DNA of 64,000 nucleotides. It comes from Pseudomonas fluorescens (GTDB taxonomy: Bacteria; Pseudomonadota; Gammaproteobacteria; Pseudomonadales; Pseudomonadaceae). This document shows, piece by piece, positions 28,842 to 38,252 of the stretch. The notes below the pieces were generated by a model. The model did not search any database. It worked only from the letters and a program-made list of their open reading frames with translations, and was not told the DNA's origin. The DNA lies in the NCBI RefSeq assembly GCF_002837185.1, contig NZ_KZ477986.1:62001-126000 (forward strand), given 5' to 3'. Position 1 is the stretch's first letter. Every line of letters begins with the position of its first letter. The position numbers and the translations under genes are program-made.

Positions 28842-29387
28842 ATGAGCCTTTCCCTTCGCGACCAGTTGCTCAAAGCAGGTCTGGTCAACCAAAAGCAGGC
28901 CAAGCAGGTCGGCAAAGAGAAGCAGAAACAGCAGCGGCTGGTCCACAAGGGTCAGGCTGAGGTCGATGACACCCAGGCGCGCCTGGCGGCCGAGGCGCAC
29001 GCCGAGAAGGTCAAGCGCGACCAGGAACTGAACCGCCAGCAGCAGGAAAAAGCCGAGGCCAAGGCCCGTACGGCCCAGGTCAAGCAATTGATCGAAACCT
29101 CACGGCTGCCAAAGTTGACCACCGAGGACTATTACAACTTTGTGGATGACAAGAAGGTCAAGCGCCTGTCGGTCAACACGCTGATGCGCAATAAACTGAG
29201 CAATGGCTCCCTGGCCATCGTGCACCACGGCGGCGGCTACGAAGTGATCCCGCGCGAAGCCGCGCTGAAGATCCAGGAGCGCGCGCCGGAACGTATCGTG
29301 CAGCTCAATATCCTGACCGAAAGCCAGGTGCCGGATGAGGATGATCCGTACGCCGCCTACCAGATCCCGGATGATCTGATGTGGTAA
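28842..29387 (+). CDS. DUF2058 family protein (YaiL-like)
   Basis: This 181-residue protein starts SLRDQLLKAGLVNQKQAKQV, the DUF2058 signature. A Lys/Gln-rich predicted coiled coil (about 22-85) precedes a C-terminal globular part with HHGGGYEVIPREAA. Function is unknown; the coiled coil suggests a structural or RNA/nucleoprotein partner. It starts 25 nt after mazG and ends at a terminator, so it closes this operon. Confidence 0.88.
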   Translation: MSLSLRDQLLKAGLVNQKQAKQVGKEKQKQQRLVHKGQAEVDDTQARLAAEAHAEKVKRDQELNRQQQEKAEAKARTAQVKQLIETSRLPKLTTEDYYNFVDDKKVKRLSVNTLMRNKLSNGSLAIVHHGGGYEVIPREAALKIQERAPERIVQLNILTESQVPDEDDPYAAYQIPDDLMW

Positions 29388-29400
29388 GGCTGTAGAAACG

Positions 29401-29432
29401 ACAAACCCCGCCAACAGGCGGGGTTTGTGTTT
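29401..29432. terminator. Bidirectional Rho-independent terminator
   Basis: The 12-bp stem acaaaccccgcc / ggcggggtttgt with an AACA loop is followed by GTTTT on the plus strand. It lies between the convergent DUF2058 gene and the TonB receptor gene. Confidence 0.85.
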
Positions 29433-29452
29433 TACCGTGCAGCGCCTGCCGG

Positions 29453-31570
29453 TTACCAATCCACCGCGTAGCTCAAGCTGAAGGTGCGACCTTCGGCATT
29501 CGGATACGGTGCGCGGGCGTTGGCCTGGGCGAACATGTTCTGATAGTTGCGGTTGGTGAGGTTGTACACCGCACCTTCGAGGCGACCGACCGGCAGCCTG
29601 ACCGAGCCCAGCAGGTCAACCAGGGTGTAGCCCTGGATATCGCGACCGTTGTTGTCCTTGAAGGCCGCGTCGTAATTGGCCAGACGCATGCCCTGCAAGC
29701 GCAGGCTGTAGTCGTCACGCTGATAGCCGACGAAGGCGGTGGCCTTGGCCGGGGAAATACGCGTGGCGGGCAGGTCGATCCATTTGCCGTTCTGCTGGGT
29801 TTCACCTTTGGCGTACGCGTACGTGCCGCCTACCGACCACTGATCGGTGACGTTGTACGTCAGGCTGGTTTCGATACCGCGCACGCGCTCTTTCTGGTTG
29901 ATCAGGCGCAGTACGCGGTCATTGGCATCGTAGAACTGCGTGACGTCCGAGGTGTTTTCATACGCCGTGACATTGGCCAGCCACTTGTCCCAGTTGCCAC
30001 GCCAGCCCAGTTCATAGCTGTCGACCTTCAGCGCCTGGGCATTGAGGTCCTGGATGTTGTACGTGCTGTTGACGTCACGCAGGAAACGCTGGATATCCGG
30101 CAGGGAGAAGCCCTGGCTGAAGTTGGCGAACACGTCCTGGTTTTCACTCAGGTGGTACACCGCGCCGAGGTTGTAGAGGGTGTCGTCATATTTGAGGGTG
30201 CCGCCCGGCAGCGTCGCGCGGTTGCCCGTCTGAACGATTTCGCCGTAGGCGATGCTGTCGTCGACTTCGCTCTGGATCCATTCGCGGCGCACGCCACCGC
30301 GCAAGGTCCAGTCGCCGATGTCATAGGACAGTTGGCCGAAGATCGCCTTGGTGGTGGTCTGGATGTCCGGGCCCAACTCGAAGGTGGTACCGGTCTTGGT
30401 GTACGTCAGGCCGTTGACCCGGTATTGGTCGCCGCGTTGGCGCGAGGTTTCGTGATCGTAGTCGGCGCCCCACACCAGGTTGCCGGTGGCGGGGCCGATG
30501 TCCGGCATCTGTGTGTCGATGGCTGCGCGCAAGCCATACACGTCTTGCACGCTGTTGTTGTCCGAGACGCCTGCCCGGCCCCTGGACAGGTCCGGGAAGA
30601 ACAACGCATCCGCGCGGCGCCAGTAACTTTCCACCTGCAGGCCCTGGCCGTAGAAGTCCTTGTCGGCGTAATTGAGGTTGACCGCCTGATTGTGGGTGGA
30701 CGGCTGGTCGTCCAGGTCCAGGCCTTTGACCGCGACGGCCTCGCTGGTGATGCGCGGGTTCTTGGTATAGCGGGTGTCCTGTTCGTCTTTATAGTCCTGC
30801 AGCGACAGGCTGATCTTCTTGTCGTCATCGAGCGCGTAGCCGAAGCGACCTTGCAGGTCATAGGTGTCGGTGTCCATGTTGCTGCCCTGGGACGTGTCCT
30901 GGGGAATGCGCTTGCCGTTGCCGTCGAACTGGTCGTTGCGTTGCACCGTGTTGCCCGACACATACCAGTCCAGCGGGCCCTGGCGGCCTGTTGCGCTCTG
31001 GAAGGCCTGGTAGGAAAAGCCTTTGCGGCTGAGGTTGTCGCCGGCGGTCATGCCGATCTTGCTGCTGAAGGCCAGGTCTTCACCTGTGTTGCGCTTGGTG
31101 ATGATGTTGATGATGCCGCCCGATGCGCCGGCGCCGTAGACACTGCTGGCGCCGGAAATCACTTCGATGCGCTCGATACTTTCCGGCGCCACGCTGTTGA
31201 GCTGGCGGAAGTTGTCGCGCGTGGCGTTCTGGGATACCCCGTCGATCAGGATCAGCGTATTGCGCCCGCGCAGCGTCTGGCCGAAGTTGCTCATGCCGCC
31301 GCTGGAGGGGGCGATGCCGGGGACCAGTTGCCCGAGGATATCGGCAACCCGGCGTCCCGCCGACGTCTGCTGGCGGATCTGTTCTTCGTCGATAACCTGC
31401 ACCGAGCCCGGGATCGCCGCGATGCTGGTTTCACTGCGCGTGGCCGAGACCACCGTGGCCTGTAACTGCAGGTTGTTCGCCGCTGGCGTCTCCTCAGTCT
31501 GGTCGGCCCAGACGGGGGCGCTGATCGACCCCAGCAGGGGCAGCAGAATCGCCCATTGTGTTGTATTCAT
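29453..31570 (-). CDS. TonB-dependent siderophore receptor
   Basis: This 705-residue outer-membrane receptor has a 22-residue signal peptide (cut after APVWA), a TonB-box-like segment ATVVSATRSE, a plug domain with RGRNTLILIDGVSQ and GASGGIINIITKR, and a 22-strand barrel ending in SLSYAVDW. Its ATG overlaps the stop of the MFS exporter (ATGA), so it is translationally coupled to the synthetase and exporter genes. The receptor should take up the ferric form of the siderophore made by this operon. Fur control is expected from the box upstream of the first gene. Confidence 0.93.
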   Translation of the reverse strand: MNTTQWAILLPLLGSISAPVWADQTEETPAANNLQLQATVVSATRSETSIAAIPGSVQVIDEEQIRQQTSAGRRVADILGQLVPGIAPSSGGMSNFGQTLRGRNTLILIDGVSQNATRDNFRQLNSVAPESIERIEVISGASSVYGAGASGGIINIITKRNTGEDLAFSSKIGMTAGDNLSRKGFSYQAFQSATGRQGPLDWYVSGNTVQRNDQFDGNGKRIPQDTSQGSNMDTDTYDLQGRFGYALDDDKKISLSLQDYKDEQDTRYTKNPRITSEAVAVKGLDLDDQPSTHNQAVNLNYADKDFYGQGLQVESYWRRADALFFPDLSRGRAGVSDNNSVQDVYGLRAAIDTQMPDIGPATGNLVWGADYDHETSRQRGDQYRVNGLTYTKTGTTFELGPDIQTTTKAIFGQLSYDIGDWTLRGGVRREWIQSEVDDSIAYGEIVQTGNRATLPGGTLKYDDTLYNLGAVYHLSENQDVFANFSQGFSLPDIQRFLRDVNSTYNIQDLNAQALKVDSYELGWRGNWDKWLANVTAYENTSDVTQFYDANDRVLRLINQKERVRGIETSLTYNVTDQWSVGGTYAYAKGETQQNGKWIDLPATRISPAKATAFVGYQRDDYSLRLQGMRLANYDAAFKDNNGRDIQGYTLVDLLGSVRLPVGRLEGAVYNLTNRNYQNMFAQANARAPYPNAEGRTFSLSYAVDW

Positions 31571-32793
31571 GACCTTGCCTTTGAGTTATTAGAAGTATTG
31601 ACAGAAAAATCGGACATTTCAGGTGTTCGGGTGAACGAACGAATCGCGCGGATGCCCAGTGCGGCCAAGGCATACGTCAGGGCCACCAGCCAGAAGCTGT
31701 GCGCCAGGCCCACCATTGCCATACCGATGCCACCCAACAGCGCGCCGCACAACGCGCCGGCCTTGGCGGCGCTGTTGCCCATGCCCAAGGCAAATCCCTG
31801 CTGGCTGGGGGCAACGGTGTTGGCGATCAAGGTGTAGGCGACAGGCAGCAACGCGCCCTGCCACACGCCCCACAGCAGGCGGCTGGCAAGGAACCCCAGC
31901 CATTCGCCGGCCAACGCCGTGAAGGCCAGGGTCAGGGCGCAGAACCAGGTGACCCATTCGATGATGTGCAGCGTGCGTGCGGGTGAGTGCCGGTCAAACA
32001 AACGGCCCCACAGCGGCGCGGACAGCGCCAGGGTCAGCGCGCTGGCGGCGTAGCTGGCGCCGATCAGCCATGCGGGCGCATGCAGAACATCGGCAACATA
32101 CAACGCGTAGAACGGTTGCGGCATCATCTTGGCGGCCTGGATCAATACGATGATTCCCAGCATCGCGCCAAGCCAACCTTTGGGAAGCGCAGCAGGCTTG
32201 GACGTGAGTGCGGGTCTCGAGCGTGGTGAGTCGCTGGGTAGGAACACGCTGATTATTGCGCATATCAGGCAGACTGCGGTGGCGCTGTAACACAGCAAAG
32301 CGAAACCGGATATATCCATCAGCCAGCCCCCCAACACCGGCCCGGCCAGGGAGCCCACGGCGGTGGCGGATTGCAGCCGGGCCAGAATATGCCCGCGACC
32401 GCCGTCGCCGCAGCAGGCCAGTGCATAGGCCTGGGCTGCCGCGATGAAGCCGGCCAACGCGCCTTGCGCCACACGGACGAGCACCAGCAGCCAAGGGTCG
32501 TCAGTGACGGCGGCCAGCGCCTGGCATAGCGCCAGCGCCAGCAGCGCGCGCAGGATCATTGGCTTGTGACCTGTACGGTCACCCAGACGCCCCCACATGG
32601 GCGTGAGGATCATCGCCGCCATCATCGGCCCGGCGTACACCAGCGAAGAAAGCAGGCCGGTGTAGTGGGCGTTCGCAGTGCCAAGCAATTTCTGGATCTG
32701 CAAGGGCCAGAACGGCCCGCTCATTTCCATGGCACCCATCGACACCAACTGAATCACTACCAGCAAGCGCAGCGCAGTGCTGTTAGCCGACAT
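31567..32793 (-). CDS. MFS transporter, probable siderophore exporter
   Basis: This 408-residue, 12-helix MFS protein has the inter-helix motif MWGRLGDRTGHKP near 65-77. It overlaps the upstream NIS synthetase gene by 11 nt and the downstream receptor gene by 4 nt. That coupling and the family (LbtB/FslB-like in other NIS loci) point to export of the siderophore across the inner membrane. Direct evidence for the substrate is not in the sequence. Confidence 0.88.
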   Translation of the reverse strand: MSANSTALRLLVVIQLVSMGAMEMSGPFWPLQIQKLLGTANAHYTGLLSSLVYAGPMMAAMILTPMWGRLGDRTGHKPMILRALLALALCQALAAVTDDPWLLVLVRVAQGALAGFIAAAQAYALACCGDGGRGHILARLQSATAVGSLAGPVLGGWLMDISGFALLCYSATAVCLICAIISVFLPSDSPRSRPALTSKPAALPKGWLGAMLGIIVLIQAAKMMPQPFYALYVADVLHAPAWLIGASYAASALTLALSAPLWGRLFDRHSPARTLHIIEWVTWFCALTLAFTALAGEWLGFLASRLLWGVWQGALLPVAYTLIANTVAPSQQGFALGMGNSAAKAGALCGALLGGIGMAMVGLAHSFWLVALTYALAALGIRAIRSFTRTPEMSDFSVNTSNNSKARS

Positions 32794-34708
32794 GGGCGGC
32801 AGTGCTCAACGGGTTGGGCAGACGCCCGACGATGTCGGCATGGCTTTCCATCAGACGCATGCGCATAAACGACTTGGCCGGCCAGTCCTGTTCCAGCAAT
32901 GCGGCGCGTTCGGTCAGCCAGCGTTGTGGTTCGACCTGGCTGCGCACGTCATCGAAGCACTGGCTGACTTGCGCTGACAGTTCGTCCCACAGCAGTGCCT
33001 GGGCAATCTCGAAGTGGCGCGCGCAGAGCAACACCAACTCGCCCAAATGGCACATGAACACCGTGTGCAGCAACTTGTCACGCACGAAACCCGCATCGTC
33101 GTACAAGGTCATCTTCGGGTCATGCAATTCGATGTCCAGGCCTTGGGCGTGCAGGGTTTTGCGGTCGATGCGGATATCGCCGAAATCGCGCAACAGCAGG
33201 CGGCTGACGTGCCCGTCTGCGCCCATCACCATAAAGGAGTTCTGTTGATGGGCCTCGAAGGCCACGCCATAGCGCAGGTACATGCCCAGCAGGGCGGGCA
33301 CTGCGATGGATGCGTAGTCCTTGAAGAATGCGCGGATGGCCTGTGCGTCGTCAGTGCCTTTACTCAGGCGCACCCACTGCCGCAGCAGCGGCTGCCCATG
33401 GTGGTCGGTGGCAAACAGGCTGCCTACCGGAATGGCCATCTCGCCCGTTTCGAGCAGGCTTTGCGGGTTGTCGCGGTAGAGCACAGCCAGGTGACGGGAG
33501 TGCTCGTCATTTACCGGTTGTGGTTTGAAATGCACGCCGAGGCGTTCGGGCACGATGCTGAGCAGGCGCTGGATGTCGGGCTCGCGCGCCATAATGGTCT
33601 GCAGCAGATGGCTGATGCGCGGGCCCATGCGCGCCGAGCGTGGTGACACCGTGCGCTGCACGCTGGTCAGGCGCAGTGAAACCGGGAGCTTGACCATTGG
33701 CGCGTCGCTGCGGCCTTCAGGCAGGACGGTCCTGAACGACATGGTCGGGTGGGCCGTGAAGGCAACGATGTCGGTCAGCACCAGCAGCCGATCGGCGATC
33801 TCATTGGCGAACAGCTGCGGTAACTCCTGGCGAGCTTGCCAGGGGTGGGCAGGCAGCGGCAGATAATCGCTGGCCTCAAGGCCCTGGGCGGTCAGGTGCG
33901 CCGTCAGTTGGCGGGCAGCCTGCGGGAACTGGTGTTGCCACCACTGCCAGTAGTCCGCGGTACCGCCCAGGCTTTCGACGTGGGCGTACTGGCGGTGCAG
34001 GGCACACAGCAATACCGGGAAGCGCGCTTCGAACTCCGGTGAGAAATCGATCACCTGTTCCGTTCCCAGACCCAGCTTCGTCTTGTAGTTCGGGTGCCAG
34101 GGATGGCCGAGCGTACCCCATTGCTCAAGCACTGACGTCGGGTTGCCAACGCCAGGGTCATTCTTCAGATAGCCGAGCAGGTTGCCCTGATGCACAGGGT
34201 CCATTGCGGCCTGCAACTGGAGCGTCCATTGCTCGTGAAAGGCCAGGCACAGGGTATCGTTGATGAAGCTGTCGTCGATTTCTGTGTTGAGGCGGTCCAG
34301 GACCTCTGGCTCGGCAGACGATTGGAGGCGGGTGTTCAGTAAGGTCAGCAACTGCGACGGGAATTGGATTCTCTGTTCGGGCTGCCCAGCCCGCACCACG
34401 CTGACCTTGCCGCGCAAATCCCAGCTGGCCATGCGGCCGCGGCGCAGATGCTCGAAGCGCACGCGGGTCTGGTCGGGCAGCGTCAGCCAGCCGTGGCCGT
34501 GTTCGTCATGGCTGAGTGTGTCCGGATCAAGCAGGCCTTCACGAAACAGTGCCTGGATCAGGCGCTGGAAACTGCGTTCGCAGGCTGGCGCCAGGGTTGC
34601 GACAAGCGTATCGATCGTAATGTGCCTGGCTTGGAATTGACGGGTGGCGAGTGCTTCACCCCAGCGGTCAAGCAGGGATTTTTCCGGTGTGGTGACATGT
34701 CCGTGCAT
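32783..34708 (-). CDS. IucA/IucC family NIS siderophore synthetase
   Basis: This protein of about 641 residues is an ATP-dependent NIS synthetase that condenses citrate (or a related acid) with an amine. The ATP-binding motif GHPWHPNYKTKLG lies near residue 200; later markers are SFRTVLP, KLPVSLRLTS, and the IucA/IucC C-terminal ferric-reductase-like region. I chose ATG 34708 because GGAG lies 9 nt upstream; in-frame TTG 34774 and ATG 34768 fall in or next to the Fur box and have no ribosome site. It is the only synthetase in the operon. Confidence 0.92.
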   Translation of the reverse strand: MHGHVTTPEKSLLDRWGEALATRQFQARHITIDTLVATLAPACERSFQRLIQALFREGLLDPDTLSHDEHGHGWLTLPDQTRVRFEHLRRGRMASWDLRGKVSVVRAGQPEQRIQFPSQLLTLLNTRLQSSAEPEVLDRLNTEIDDSFINDTLCLAFHEQWTLQLQAAMDPVHQGNLLGYLKNDPGVGNPTSVLEQWGTLGHPWHPNYKTKLGLGTEQVIDFSPEFEARFPVLLCALHRQYAHVESLGGTADYWQWWQHQFPQAARQLTAHLTAQGLEASDYLPLPAHPWQARQELPQLFANEIADRLLVLTDIVAFTAHPTMSFRTVLPEGRSDAPMVKLPVSLRLTSVQRTVSPRSARMGPRISHLLQTIMAREPDIQRLLSIVPERLGVHFKPQPVNDEHSRHLAVLYRDNPQSLLETGEMAIPVGSLFATDHHGQPLLRQWVRLSKGTDDAQAIRAFFKDYASIAVPALLGMYLRYGVAFEAHQQNSFMVMGADGHVSRLLLRDFGDIRIDRKTLHAQGLDIELHDPKMTLYDDAGFVRDKLLHTVFMCHLGELVLLCARHFEIAQALLWDELSAQVSQCFDDVRSQVEPQRWLTERAALLEQDWPAKSFMRMRLMESHADIVGRLPNPLSTAAHVG

Positions 34709-34751
34709 CAAGTCAAACTCCGTTTCCGTGGGGTCGAGTAAAAGCGCAGCG

Positions 34752-34781
34752 ATACTATCGAGAATCATTACCAAATGTCTA
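34752..34781 (-). promoter_or_regulatory. Fur box over a sigma70-type promoter
   Basis: On the minus strand a TAGACA (-35) and TAGTAT (-10) are 18 nt apart. The stretch 34754-34772 matches the 19-bp Fur consensus at 13 positions, with the right half AATCATTA intact, and overlaps the spacer. Iron-bound Fur would block the siderophore operon. Confidence 0.7.
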
Positions 34782-34838
34782 TTTGTTGTTACGCTTTTTG
34801 CGGAAACGATTATTCAGGGCGGCGAGGGCGTTTTCTAA

Positions 34839-34875
34839 AAACGAAAACCCCGCTCAAAAGGCGGGGTTTTCGTTT
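34839..34875. terminator. Bidirectional terminator
   Basis: The 15-bp stem aaacgaaaaccccgc / gcggggttttcgttt with a 7-nt loop lies between the siderophore operon promoter and the small gene that ends at 34924. It would terminate that minus-strand gene. Confidence 0.85.
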
Positions 34876-34923
34876 GCAGGCGGCGCGGCTGCGTGGGCCG
34901 GGCGTCTACGCGATTTCGGAATT

Positions 34924-35112
34924 TCAGGAGCCTTGTGCCTGGCGTTTCATCTCAAGCGATTCAAGTTCGGTTTTATAATTATGAGCATCGCTCTCGTTGT
35001 GAAACATGCCGACCAGCAAATCTTGTTGATGTACATCCCAGATGTGAATCCCGTGGCCTACCGCTTCGTGGGACATATGTTCATCGTCGCGTTCAGTTAC
35101 TTTTACAGTCAT
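34924..35112 (-). CDS. Small conserved hypothetical protein (62 aa)
   Basis: This acidic, histidine-containing peptide starts MTVKVTERDDEHMSHEAVGH and ends in a Lys/Glu/Arg helix. GGAG lies 7 nt before the ATG and a strong terminator follows the stop, so it is a complete transcription unit. The segment IHIWDVHQQDLLVGMF looks like a small beta sheet. I do not recognise a named family. Confidence 0.7.
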   Translation of the reverse strand: MTVKVTERDDEHMSHEAVGHGIHIWDVHQQDLLVGMFHNESDAHNYKTELESLEMKRQAQGS

Positions 35113-35320
35113 CTGCTTGCTCCAATCTCTGGTTGATCTGCGGCAAGTCGTCGCAGGTCCTTGTTATATGATTTGTTAGCTTGCTAAGTAAACCGGTTTA
35201 GCATGCAACAATTCATTGCAGGAAACGCAACAGTGCTGCAGGCCGTGTAAACCGTGGCATTTGGTCGCGGTGGTGGAGGGTGGATGACAAAAGTTTCATG
35301 TTTGGGGGCAGACACTGACG

Positions 35321-35389
35321 CCATCGGGGGCAAGCCCCCTCCCACCTTTGAAATGCATTCCAATGTGGGAGGGGGCTTGCCCCCGATGG
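35321..35389. repeat. REPIN (paired inverted REP)
   Basis: Two canonical units (ccatcgggggcaagccccct... and the inverse ending cccccgatgg) flank a spacer of only about 20 nt, the shortest spacer of the paired elements in this window. Confidence 0.92.
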
Positions 35390-35422
35390 CTGTGGATGCT
35401 TCAACACCAATACCTGCAGGCG

Positions 35423-35452
35423 AAAAAAAGCCCCGCATTCAGCGAGGCTCTC
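35423..35452 (-). terminator. Terminator of the purM-purN-DUF3108 unit
   Basis: On the minus strand the stem agcctcgc / gcggggct (one wobble pair) with loop tgaat is followed by a run of seven T. It lies 20 nt beyond the DUF3108 stop. Confidence 0.8.
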
Positions 35453-35471
35453 TTCAAGCACATCCGTGCAA

Positions 35472-36185
35472 TCAGCTACCTTTAACGGCCTTACCGTCAA
35501 CGGTGCCATCCTGCAGCATGATGTTGTATTCCTTGCCATCGGTCTCAACCTGGCGCAAGGCAACCAGAATGCCGCCCTGGTCCTTGGCAAACCACATCTG
35601 CGTGATGCGCTTGCTCTGGGAGGGGTCACGCACGCGTTCAACCTTGATCGCGTCGATGGCGCCCACTTTGGTCTGGACCTTTTCCGCGCCAATGACGCGG
35701 AAATCGTAGGTATCGACGTCCGTGCCTTCGGCCACTCGGTAGCTCATGCTTTTCTTGCCGGCAGCCACGTCACGCTGCAGGGCGAGTTGATAGGTGGACT
35801 TGTCGAGCATGCCGCTTTCGAGGGTGACGTTAACCGGGTCCTTGTTTTCAAAGCCGGTGATTTTCTTGGTCGCCTGGTCGAAATCCAGGTTGACCTTCTT
35901 CGCTTTGCCCAGGCCGCCGCGCTCGAAGCTGTAGCTCTTGGGTTGCAGGGTGTCCTTGTCGAACAGGATCACGCTGGTTTCGGTCAGGCTGGCAATCATC
36001 ATCGAGGCCTTGAAGTTCAAGGTCCACGTGCCGTCGCCGTTTTTGGTCAGGCTGCGTTCAGCCGAACCGCTCATGGGCAATTGCTTCCAGTCGGCGGTAT
36101 AGCTGACGGAGAAGGGGTGAAGGTCTGCCGCTTGCACGGCAGGCAGAGCGAACAGCGCAAAAGCGAAAAGCAGGGCGCGACGCAT
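35472..36185 (-). CDS. DUF3108 domain secreted protein
   Basis: This 237-residue protein has a signal peptide (cut after AVQA) and a DUF3108 beta-rich body (HPFSVSYTADWKQLPMSGSAERSL at the start). Family members are periplasmic or outer-membrane-associated and have no settled role. It follows purN by 8 nt, as PA0943 follows purN in P. aeruginosa, so it probably shares the purMN transcript. Confidence 0.88.
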   Translation of the reverse strand: MRRALLFAFALFALPAVQAADLHPFSVSYTADWKQLPMSGSAERSLTKNGDGTWTLNFKASMMIASLTETSVILFDKDTLQPKSYSFERGGLGKAKKVNLDFDQATKKITGFENKDPVNVTLESGMLDKSTYQLALQRDVAAGKKSMSYRVAEGTDVDTYDFRVIGAEKVQTKVGAIDAIKVERVRDPSQSKRITQMWFAKDQGGILVALRQVETDGKEYNIMLQDGTVDGKAVKGS

Positions 36186-36193
36186 AAAATCTC

Positions 36194-36856
36194 CTAGGTT
36201 CGAATCAAGTGGCCGCTGGCCGCGAGTAACTGACCGTCCAATAATGCACCCTGTTCACCAAGAATCAACCGACCCTCGGCAAACCAGCGAACGGCTAGCG
36301 GGTAAATCCTGTGTTCCTGGGTATGAACCCGTTGCGCAAGCGTCTGCGCCGAGTCGCCTGACTCTACCGGAACCACTGCCTGTACGACCAGAGGCCCACC
36401 ATCGAGTTCCTCGGTGACAAAGTGCACGCTGCAGCCGTGCTCGCTGTCACCGGCATCGAGGGCGCGCTGATGGGTATGCATGCCTTTGTACTTGGGCAGC
36501 AGGGACGGGTGGATATTGAGCAGGCGACCTTGGTAATGGCGCACGAAATCTGCGCTGAGAATGCGCATGAAGCCGGCGAGCACCACGAGCTTGGGGTCGA
36601 AGGCGTCGATCAGCTCGATCAAGGCCAGGTCGAAGGCCTCGCGACCTTCGAACGCCTTGTGATCGAGCGAGCGGGTTTCGATACCCGCGTCCCGGGCACG
36701 CTGCAGGCCATAGGCGTCGCTGCGGTTGGAAATCACCGCAGCGATGCGCACCGGGCTGTCGCCGACACGCGTGCTGTCGATCAGGGCCTGCAAGTTACTG
36801 CCGGTGCCGGAAAGCAGCACCACGACATTACAGGTAGCGGGCATCCGCTCTTGCAT
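36194..36856 (-). CDS. purN: Phosphoribosylglycinamide formyltransferase
   Basis: This 220-residue enzyme uses 10-formyl-THF to formylate GAR in purine synthesis. The N-terminal VVVLLSGTGSNLQALID binds the phosphate; the catalytic loop NIHPSLLPKYKGMHTHQRAL holds the active Asn/His, and GCSVHFVTEELDGG the Asp. ATG 36856 overlaps the purM TGA (TGATG); ATG 36844 is an alternative. It is coupled to purM. Confidence 0.95.
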   Translation of the reverse strand: MQERMPATCNVVVLLSGTGSNLQALIDSTRVGDSPVRIAAVISNRSDAYGLQRARDAGIETRSLDHKAFEGREAFDLALIELIDAFDPKLVVLAGFMRILSADFVRHYQGRLLNIHPSLLPKYKGMHTHQRALDAGDSEHGCSVHFVTEELDGGPLVVQAVVPVESGDSAQTLAQRVHTQEHRIYPLAVRWFAEGRLILGEQGALLDGQLLAASGHLIRT

Positions 36857-37914
36857 CAATGAGCCTTAAGGTTTTTCAGTTCAACCGAAGCGGCGCCTTC
36901 GGCAGCCGTGGCGATCTGGCCGATGACCCAAGGTTGTTCGCCGGCTTCACGCAAGACGTTCAGCGCAGTTTCAACGTGTTCCTGTGCCACGCAGATGACC
37001 ATGCCCACGCCGCAGTTGAGCACGCGGTGCATCTCGGTTTCGTTGACGTTGCCGTTCTCTTGCAGCCAGTCGAAGACTGCAGGACGCTGCCAGCTGGCCA
37101 CGTCGACAATCGCCTGGGCGCCTTTTGGCAGCACGCGAGGGATGTTGTCCAGCAAGCCGCCGCCGGTGATGTGGGCCATGGCCTTGACGGCGCCGGTGTC
37201 CTTGATCAGCTTGAGCAGCGGCTTGACGTAAATGCGCGTCGGGGCCATCAGCAGGTCGGTCAGTGGCTTGCCGTCGAGCTGGATGGTCTCGATGTCGGCG
37301 CCGGACACTTCGATGATCTTGCGGATCAGCGAGTAGCCGTTGGAGTGCGGGCCGGAGGATGGCAGGGCAAGCAGGGCGTCGCCGGCAGCCACTTTGGAGC
37401 CGTCGATGATCTCGGCTTTTTCCACCACGCCGACGCAGAAGCCTGCCAGGTCGTAGTCTTCGCCTTCGTACATGCCTGGCATTTCAGCGGTTTCGCCGCC
37501 CACCAGGGAGCAACCCGACAGTTCGCAGCCGGCGCCGATGCCGGTGACCACCTGGGTCGCGGTCTCGACATTGAGCTTGCCGGTGGCGTAGTAGTCGAGG
37601 AAGAACAACGGCTCGGCGCCGCACACCACCAGGTCGTTGACGCACATGGCAACCAGGTCGATGCCGATGCTGTCGTGCTTGTTCAGGTTCAGCGCCAGGC
37701 GCAGCTTGGTGCCCACGCCGTCGGTGCCGGAGACCAGTACAGGCTGCTTGTAGCCGGCCGGGATTTCGCAGAGGGCGCCAAAACCGCCCAGGCCGCCCAT
37801 GACTTCGGGGCGCGCGGTGCGCTTGGCGACGCTCTTGATGCGTTCGACCAATGCTTCACCGGCGTCGATGTCTACACCGGCGTCCTTGTAGCTCAGGGAG
37901 GGTTGCTTGCTCAT
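36856..37914 (-). CDS. purM: Phosphoribosylformylglycinamidine cyclo-ligase (AIR synthetase)
   Basis: This 352-residue ATP-dependent enzyme closes the imidazole ring of AIR. It starts [20 protein letters not shown] and contains [39 protein letters not shown] and [14 protein letters not shown], all standard PurM motifs. AAGG precedes the ATG by 9 nt. The frame extends upstream to 38187 but without a ribosome site. Confidence 0.96.
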   Translation of the reverse strand: MSKQPSLSYKDAGVDIDAGEALVERIKSVAKRTARPEVMGGLGGFGALCEIPAGYKQPVLVSGTDGVGTKLRLALNLNKHDSIGIDLVAMCVNDLVVCGAEPLFFLDYYATGKLNVETATQVVTGIGAGCELSGCSLVGGETAEMPGMYEGEDYDLAGFCVGVVEKAEIIDGSKVAAGDALLALPSSGPHSNGYSLIRKIIEVSGADIETIQLDGKPLTDLLMAPTRIYVKPLLKLIKDTGAVKAMAHITGGGLLDNIPRVLPKGAQAIVDVASWQRPAVFDWLQENGNVNETEMHRVLNCGVGMVICVAQEHVETALNVLREAGEQPWVIGQIATAAEGAASVELKNLKAH

Positions 37915-38252
37915 GATCCAGGCCTTTAGGGGGGATTTCTGGGTAACGACCGGGCGGGCGGGCACTTTTGGAAGGCCCAGCCGTTGACGGTCTGCGAAGG
38001 CGCGCGATTTTATCAGGCTTGAGGGGCAGCGGCCATCCTCGGGCCGACGGGCAGGGCATATGAGCTTAAAAAAACCGGAATCGGCGCGGTAATGGAGCGT
38101 ATTAAGGTATAGCCTTGAACCCGCTATCGTTATGACAGTATGAAAACTTACCGAGACCCGTGAATGTTTTAGCGGTCGCTGTGTCACAGCCTTGCCAAAC
38201 CGAGATCACGCGGTCTGTTCCAGCCGCTAAATTTGTCGTTCGGGAATCTTCC
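37915..38252. other. Divergent promoter region, purM / DUF2066 gene
   Basis: This 338-bp region separates divergent genes. It contains A/T-rich tracts suitable for promoters on both sides (for example around 38060-38150) and no REP element, clear operator dyad or supported reading frame. Confidence 0.5.

Larger units (their letters stand above)
35113..35471. other. 359-bp intergenic region with REPIN and terminator
   Basis: It contains the promoter side of the 62-aa gene, an imperfect dyad around 35175-35215 (agcttgctaagt... / ...tttagcatgc), a REPIN at 35321-35389 and the terminator of the DUF3108 operon at 35423-35452. No coding frame is supported. Confidence 0.7.

Noticed and set aside
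30152..31465. Plus-strand open frame (437 codons) over the TonB receptor
   Set aside because: Opposite strand to a well-defined receptor; Val/Ala/Arg-biased translation without domain features.
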